64,000 nucleotides of DNA from Macrostomum hystrix (lineage: Eukaryota > Platyhelminthes > Macrostomidae). This document shows positions 59,680 through 64,000 of the stretch, piece after piece. The stretch spans positions 4,681,001 to 4,745,000 of the forward strand of contig CATNEN010000033.1 of assembly GCA_950097015.1 (NCBI GenBank), read 5' to 3'. Position 1 is the stretch's first letter, and each line of letters begins with the position of its first letter. A program made the translations under genes and the position numbers. The notes beneath the pieces were generated by a model that saw only the letters and a program-made list of their open reading frames with translations, made no database searches and was not told where the DNA came from.

Positions 59680-60440
59680 CAGGGGTCGGCAAACTCCGGC
59701 CCGCGGGCCAGATGCGGCCCTCGAAGCCCCTAAATCTGGCCCGTTGCCCCTTCCACCACCTATAGTCCTATAGTATCCTATCTCATCTCTCCAGTGTTTT
59801 ATCTGTCCTGTGTCTAATTATCTCTCCCCTGTCTCATCTCTGCCGTGTCTCCCGTCTCTCTCCGTCTTATCTATTCTCATCTCTGGCTCATCCCTCCCCT
59901 GTCTCCCGTCTCTCTCCAGTCTTATCTATTCTCATCTCTGGCTCATCCCTCCCCTGTCTCGTCTATCCGGTGTCTCATCTCTCCCATTTCTCATCTATCC
60001 TGTGTCCAATATCTCCCATTTATCATCATTTCTCATCTCTCCCATTTCTCATCTCTCCCATTTCTCATTTCTCCCCTGTCTCGTCTATCCGGTGTCTCAT
60101 CTCTCCCATTTCTCATCTCTCCCATTTCTCATCTCTCCCATTTCTCATCTCTCCCATTTCTCATCTCTCCCATTTCTCATCTCTCCCATTTCTCATCTCT
60201 CCCATTTCTCATCTCTCCCATTTCTCATCTCTCCCATTTCTCATCTCTCCCATTTCTCATCTCTCCCATTTCTCATCTCTCCCATTTCTCATCTCTCCCA
60301 TTTCTCATCTCTCCCATTTCTCATCTCTCCTATTTCTCATCTCATCTATCCTGTGTCTCATCTCTCCCCTTTCTCATATTCCTACAGTTAATACGGCCCG
60401 CTGTCTTCCTATAGGTTCTCTCCGTGGCCCGCTCGCTATA
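59680..60440 (+). mobile_element. hAT-like non-autonomous element containing a minisatellite
   Basis: The left end caggggtcggcaaactccgg followed by cccgcgggccagatgcggcc is a typical hAT (Charlie-like) terminus. Near 60392-60440 the words acggcccgctg and gtggcccgctcgctatag look like the inner part of the right end, but the terminal bases are replaced by the next minisatellite. The 8 bases before the left end are atcaaaag. No transposase is present. The interior is the 16-bp array at 59785-60372. Confidence 0.6.
59785..60372 (+). repeat. 16-bp minisatellite inside the hAT-like element
   Basis: About 37 copies of tctcatctctcccatt and variants, in the orientation opposite to the arrays on both sides. 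Confidence 0.93.
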
Positions 60441-60905
60441 GAGATAAAACAGAAGACAGAAAAGACAGGGGAGAGATGAGACAGGGGAGAGATGAGACAG
60501 GAGTGAGATAAGACGGGAGAGATAGAACAGAAGACAGAAAAGACAGGGGAGAGATGAGACAGTGAAGAGATAAGACAGGGGAGAGATGAGACAGTGAAGA
60601 GATAAGACAGGGGAGACATGAGACAGGGGAGAGATGAGACAGGGGAGACATGAGACAGGGGAGAGATAAGACGGGAGAGATGAGACAGGGGAGAGATGAG
60701 ACAGGGGAGAGATGAGACAGGGGAGAGATGAGACAGGGGAGAGATGAGACAGGGGAGAGATGAGACAGGGGAGAGATGAGACAGGGGAGAGATGAGACAG
60801 GGGAGAGATGAGACAGGGGAGAGATGAAACAGGGGAGAGATGAGAGAGGAGAGATGAGACAGGGGAGAAATGAGACAGGGGAGAGATAAGATAGAGGAGA
60901 GATGA
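60437..60905 (-). repeat. 16-bp minisatellite, opposite orientation
   Basis: About 29 copies of gagacaggggagagat. Its first 120 bp repeat the distinctive block seen at 58283-58400, pointing to a segmental copy of the 58-kb array. Confidence 0.93.
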
Positions 60906-61439
60906 GACACCGGCCTTTCTAGCCAACTAGTCACTCGGATTGATTATTGTTTAATAATTCAATTACCTTGTATTATAATAATAATTATTAGTTAATAATA
61001 GCATTTTATTAAAATTACGCACGCTAGAAAAATAAGTAGCGAAAAAATACGCTTACAAATATTCGAGACTCAGCATTCAACTACTACTACTGTCTACCAA
61101 CAGTAGAAATGTTTGGATGTGAACTATCTGAAAAATTACTTGCAAATGTTCTTGATTAGACTTCGACTTTAAACTGCATATTGGACCGAATTCAAGTGCG
61201 AGATATAAAAAATCAATTTCTGTATCAAGCGATCTTCCTTATCAGTCGAAACGATACGCTATTTCTCCCCTTTGGAAAGACCACGGGGTATTTCAAATAC
61301 CCACTGCCTACTTCAGGATAGCTCCAAATACGGAATAACAGATTTTCCTGAAAGTCTCCTAGTCTCCTAGTTCGACTTTATCCGAAAGTTAAAAGTTGCT
61401 CCGAGAGGGTGCGCCTGAGATTTTATTTATTATGTTACG
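60906..61439. other. unique A+T-rich DNA
   Basis: No gene seen. Confidence 0.55.
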
Positions 61440-62720
61440 AAGCTGCTACACAGAAGCAGCCGCCCAGCCAAAGCAAGGACATCTGGCCATAGACAATACA
61501 ATAGACAATAGACACCAGGTTTGGTCCGTTGTCAGATACGACAATGTCCTGTAAACCATGCGTGGCGAAGCACTGTCGGAGTCTCTGTATAATTGCAGCT
61601 GACGACGTTGCCAACTACGAGTGTGCATCCACCATCACGAGCAATATCTTTCCTTCCACAGGACAAGCAAAGCCGATGTGAAGGCGCGACCACGGCCTGT
61701 CGGGCCAAGCCCAAGGCTTCAGAGGCACTGGTGCCGGAGCCTTTTGCAGCGCCCAACGCTGAATTCTGCTAGAAGCCATGGCATGTATTGGCTTCGACTC
61801 GTGCAGCAAACCCTAACAGTGGCTTGTGATCGCTAACCAGTGTGAGTGGGAGGCAAACGCGGTCGGCTTATCAATGCTGTCAATACGGTGACAGATATCT
61901 GCTCCAATGCCGTACGGTGATGCATCGCACTCCAGTACCAGCGGCTTTTGCACATCAAAATGACCAAGCACAGGTGCCCTGCTGAGCAGCTCCTTGCACC
62001 TTCAGAAAGCAGCATCTTGAGCGGCATCCCATAACCATTCGACACCGCTATTCAGCGATCGATGCAGCGGAGCCAGCTCGGTCGACAGGTTAGACAGGAA
62101 TTTTCCGTAATAGTTAAGTATCATTGGGCTTTGGCGCATCCACGATTGCCCGCACTTTCTATTGCAGCGGATGTAGGCCAGCAACATCGATCCGGTGCCC
62201 GAGGTAGCTCACGCTATCCTGCATGAAGCTGCCATTATTTAGCCCGCACTTCAAACCACTTTGCTGAAGACGTTGTAGAACCAGCTCAAGAGAGCGCAGA
62301 TGGGACTTTTCGTCCCCTCCCATGATGATCAGGTCATCGATGAAACAGGCGACATGTGGAATGGCCTGCAGCAAGTTGTCCATGTGCCGCTGGAAAATTC
62401 CAACCGCCGGAGCCACTCCAAACGGAAGCCAAGTATAGCGCAGAAGACCTTTCGACGTGTTGATGGTGCAGATCCGCTGCGAGGCCTCATCGAGTGGCAT
62501 CTGAGAGTAAGCCTGCGACAGATCCAGCTTCATAAACTTCTGCCCCCCCGGCCAGCTTGGCGAAGAGCTCGTCAATCCGTGTAAGTGGGTAATTGTCTGG
62601 CTCTGCGTCGAGATTCACAGTCTGTTTGAAATCTGCGCAAATTCGGACCGATCCGTCAGGCTTGTGCACAGGGACAATTGGCGATACATAGTCAGAGCTG
62701 CTCATAGGCTTGAGCACTCC
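61440..62720 (-). mobile_element. decayed Ty3/gypsy-type LTR retrotransposon pol fragment
   Basis: On the minus strand, from high to low coordinates: reverse transcriptase (CADFKQTVN; then LDLSQAYSQMPLDEA; the catalytic box as FIDDLI; YLGHRI), RNase H pieces around 62045-61780, then integrase core pieces (PWSRLHI, VDAHS) to about 61450. The order RT-RNase H-integrase is that of Ty3/gypsy pol. It is a pseudogene: frames shift at a run of seven C near 62545 and several more times, and the end of RNase H joins directly to the integrase core near 61755, so the linker and zinc-binding domain are deleted. No LTR, gag or protease is seen. Confidence 0.82.
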
Positions 62721-62913
62721 CTGCTCAATTTATTTTTCATGGACTAATTATAAAGCAGTTCATAACATGGACTGCTTTGGCGGGCAAACGGGGAATACAT
62801 GGAACATATTAATACATTTATGATTAAATGATTAAACGTGAAAATCGTTTACGCATTGCTAGGAGTCGAGAAATGGAAAAGTGGGCAATGGCACATCATC
62901 AGGTTACAGCAAA

Positions 62914-63138
62914 TCCTGAGCAAGCACGCACACAGATACTGAACGCAAGCAAACACACACACAGGTGTGTATATCTGTGCCTTACTTTCAGGCAGTGTAC
63001 ACTCTCATCGCACGACAACCCCCTAAGCCTCTCGGCGGCTGTACGCCAAAAAATGTGTCCTCGACGCGGAATCGATCTCAGGGACCTCGGTGCGGGAGAC
63101 AGACGCGTTAGACCGCTCTGCCACTGTGAGCCACGTGA
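62914..63138 (-). mobile_element. tRNA-derived SINE-like copy C (best tRNA head)
   Basis: Minus strand: an A-box TGGCAGAGCGGT (63112-63123) and B-box AGATCGATTCC (63068-63078) about 34 bases apart, then the family body with gagagtgtacactgcctg and, at the end, cagtatctgtgtgcgtg. The stretch between the boxes and the broken acceptor stem argue against a functional tRNA. Confidence 0.68.
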
Positions 63139-64000
63139 GACAATCGCTGGTCGCGAGTAAATAAGGATTACTTCAGAAAAAGTAATTATAAGAGTCTAGA
63201 CGTCCATCTCAGCAATCTCTGACCCGCTGGTTATCCAATCGATCTAAAGAGATCTCGAAAACTTCAAAACAAACTGGCCGCCCCACAGCACTGGCTGTGC
63301 CTCGCAAATTTTTTCCATCTGTCATTGTAGCCGCCCCCTGCCTAGTGTCTAATGCATCGAATATGGACTCTATAATGCTGGGAGAGACAAGAGAGCTGGG
63401 AGGGATTTGGTGAGCTCAGGTCGGTTCTGTGCATCCTGGGATCGGGTCGCAGCAATAATCCTAGCCCACCACGGCTCAAGCTCGAAAGCCCCCATCATTC
63501 TCCGGGGAAATATTGAGGGGTGCAGCGCCCTGGCGTAGGATGCAGGATGCGAATCATGGAGGAAATCCCTTTGCCATTCCTCTTTTCTCTTCCTCTGTCT
63601 CCGTCCCGCAGCCCCACTGGAAGACGAATGATGGAGAACCAGCCTCATCGGTCTCGCTAGTCTCTCTCTGACCTCCGCCCCAGTTTCTCATTGCTGGGCA
63701 CGGCTGAGTGCGACTCGTTTGTATTTTCCCCTCTTTCAGGATCCCCATCCCGCGCTCTCCTTTCTGTCTTAGAGAGGCTTTTTTCTACATTTTCTTCGCG
63801 TGAGGGCGAGAAACTGCGGACGCGGCCAAGTGTGCTGGTGGCTCCTGGCCGCGCAGGCCCGCACCGAATGAGAGGCCTCATCGCGAAGGGGAGGGTGTAG
63901 ATACCCTGCACGCTGCGTGATGGGATTCTTTCGCTTTTCCTCATCTTCCTCCTCTCTCCCCTTTCCCGTCTTTTTTCAGTCAATGGCTGAAATGAGGAGC
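63139..64000. other. unique DNA to the window edge
   Basis: Overlapping short frames on both strands near 63370-63980; none has domain features. A cccctctttcag acceptor-like sequence ends at 63740, but no exon could be confirmed. Confidence 0.45.

Noticed and set aside
63068-63135. tRNA gene (Ser/Leu-like)
   Set aside because: A- and B-boxes are present, but the acceptor stem does not pair, no anticodon arm forms, and the sequence continues into a body shared with two other copies.

Overview
This is a window of animal (eukaryotic) nuclear DNA. The evidence is a split homeobox gene with GT-AG introns, tRNA-derived SINE-like copies, hAT, LINE and Ty3/gypsy remnants, AATAAA polyadenylation signals and single-pass membrane proteins. 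No operons, bacterial genes or CRISPR arrays are present. The dominant feature is tandem repetition. By hand I count more than 25 separate minisatellite arrays with units of 12-42 bp, together about 25 kb (roughly 40 percent). Such repeat load, moderate GC and alanine/glutamine/histidine tracts in the homeoprotein would fit a free-living flatworm such as Macrostomum, but the species is an inference that I could not check.

Layout. 0-4.1 kb: the last exon of a class I SAM-dependent methyltransferase, a 1.3-kb 20-bp array probably within its 3' UTR, a small two-helix membrane protein and a SINE-like copy. 4.6-20 kb: no convincing gene; a chain of unrelated minisatellites separated by 0.3-1.3 kb of unique DNA. 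20.9-27.3 kb: the best gene, a complete three-exon NK2.1 (TTF-1/scarecrow-type) homeobox gene of about 410 codons on the + strand, with minisatellites in both introns. 27-49 kb: gene-poor unique DNA and large arrays, including 4.4 kb of 29/30-bp units and 2.7 kb of 34-bp units. 49-53 kb: an A+T-rich tract without recognisable genes. 53.1-54.5 kb: the 3' end of a non-LTR retrotransposon with RNase H. 55.1-57.6 kb: two neighbouring minus-strand genes for small type I membrane proteins with similar cytoplasmic tails, the first carrying a mucin-like 14-residue repeat. 58.2-60.9 kb: a broken partial copy of that mucin-like gene, interrupted by a 16-bp minisatellite and a hAT-like element that carries the same minisatellite in the opposite orientation. 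61.4-62.7 kb: a decayed Ty3/gypsy pol fragment. 62.9 kb to end: another SINE-like copy and unique DNA.

The genes do not form a shared pathway. NK2.1 is a developmental transcription factor (anterior neural and pharyngeal/foregut patterning in other animals). The membrane proteins have no recognised function. Beyond the genes, the most intriguing signals are two short words that look over-represented in the unique DNA: TTGAGCA/TGCTCAA (33 hand-found copies) and the NK2-type binding word TCAAGTGG (9 hand-found copies, two of them in NK2.1 intron 1). Others are the visible birth of arrays from older arrays, and the transposon-carried minisatellite.
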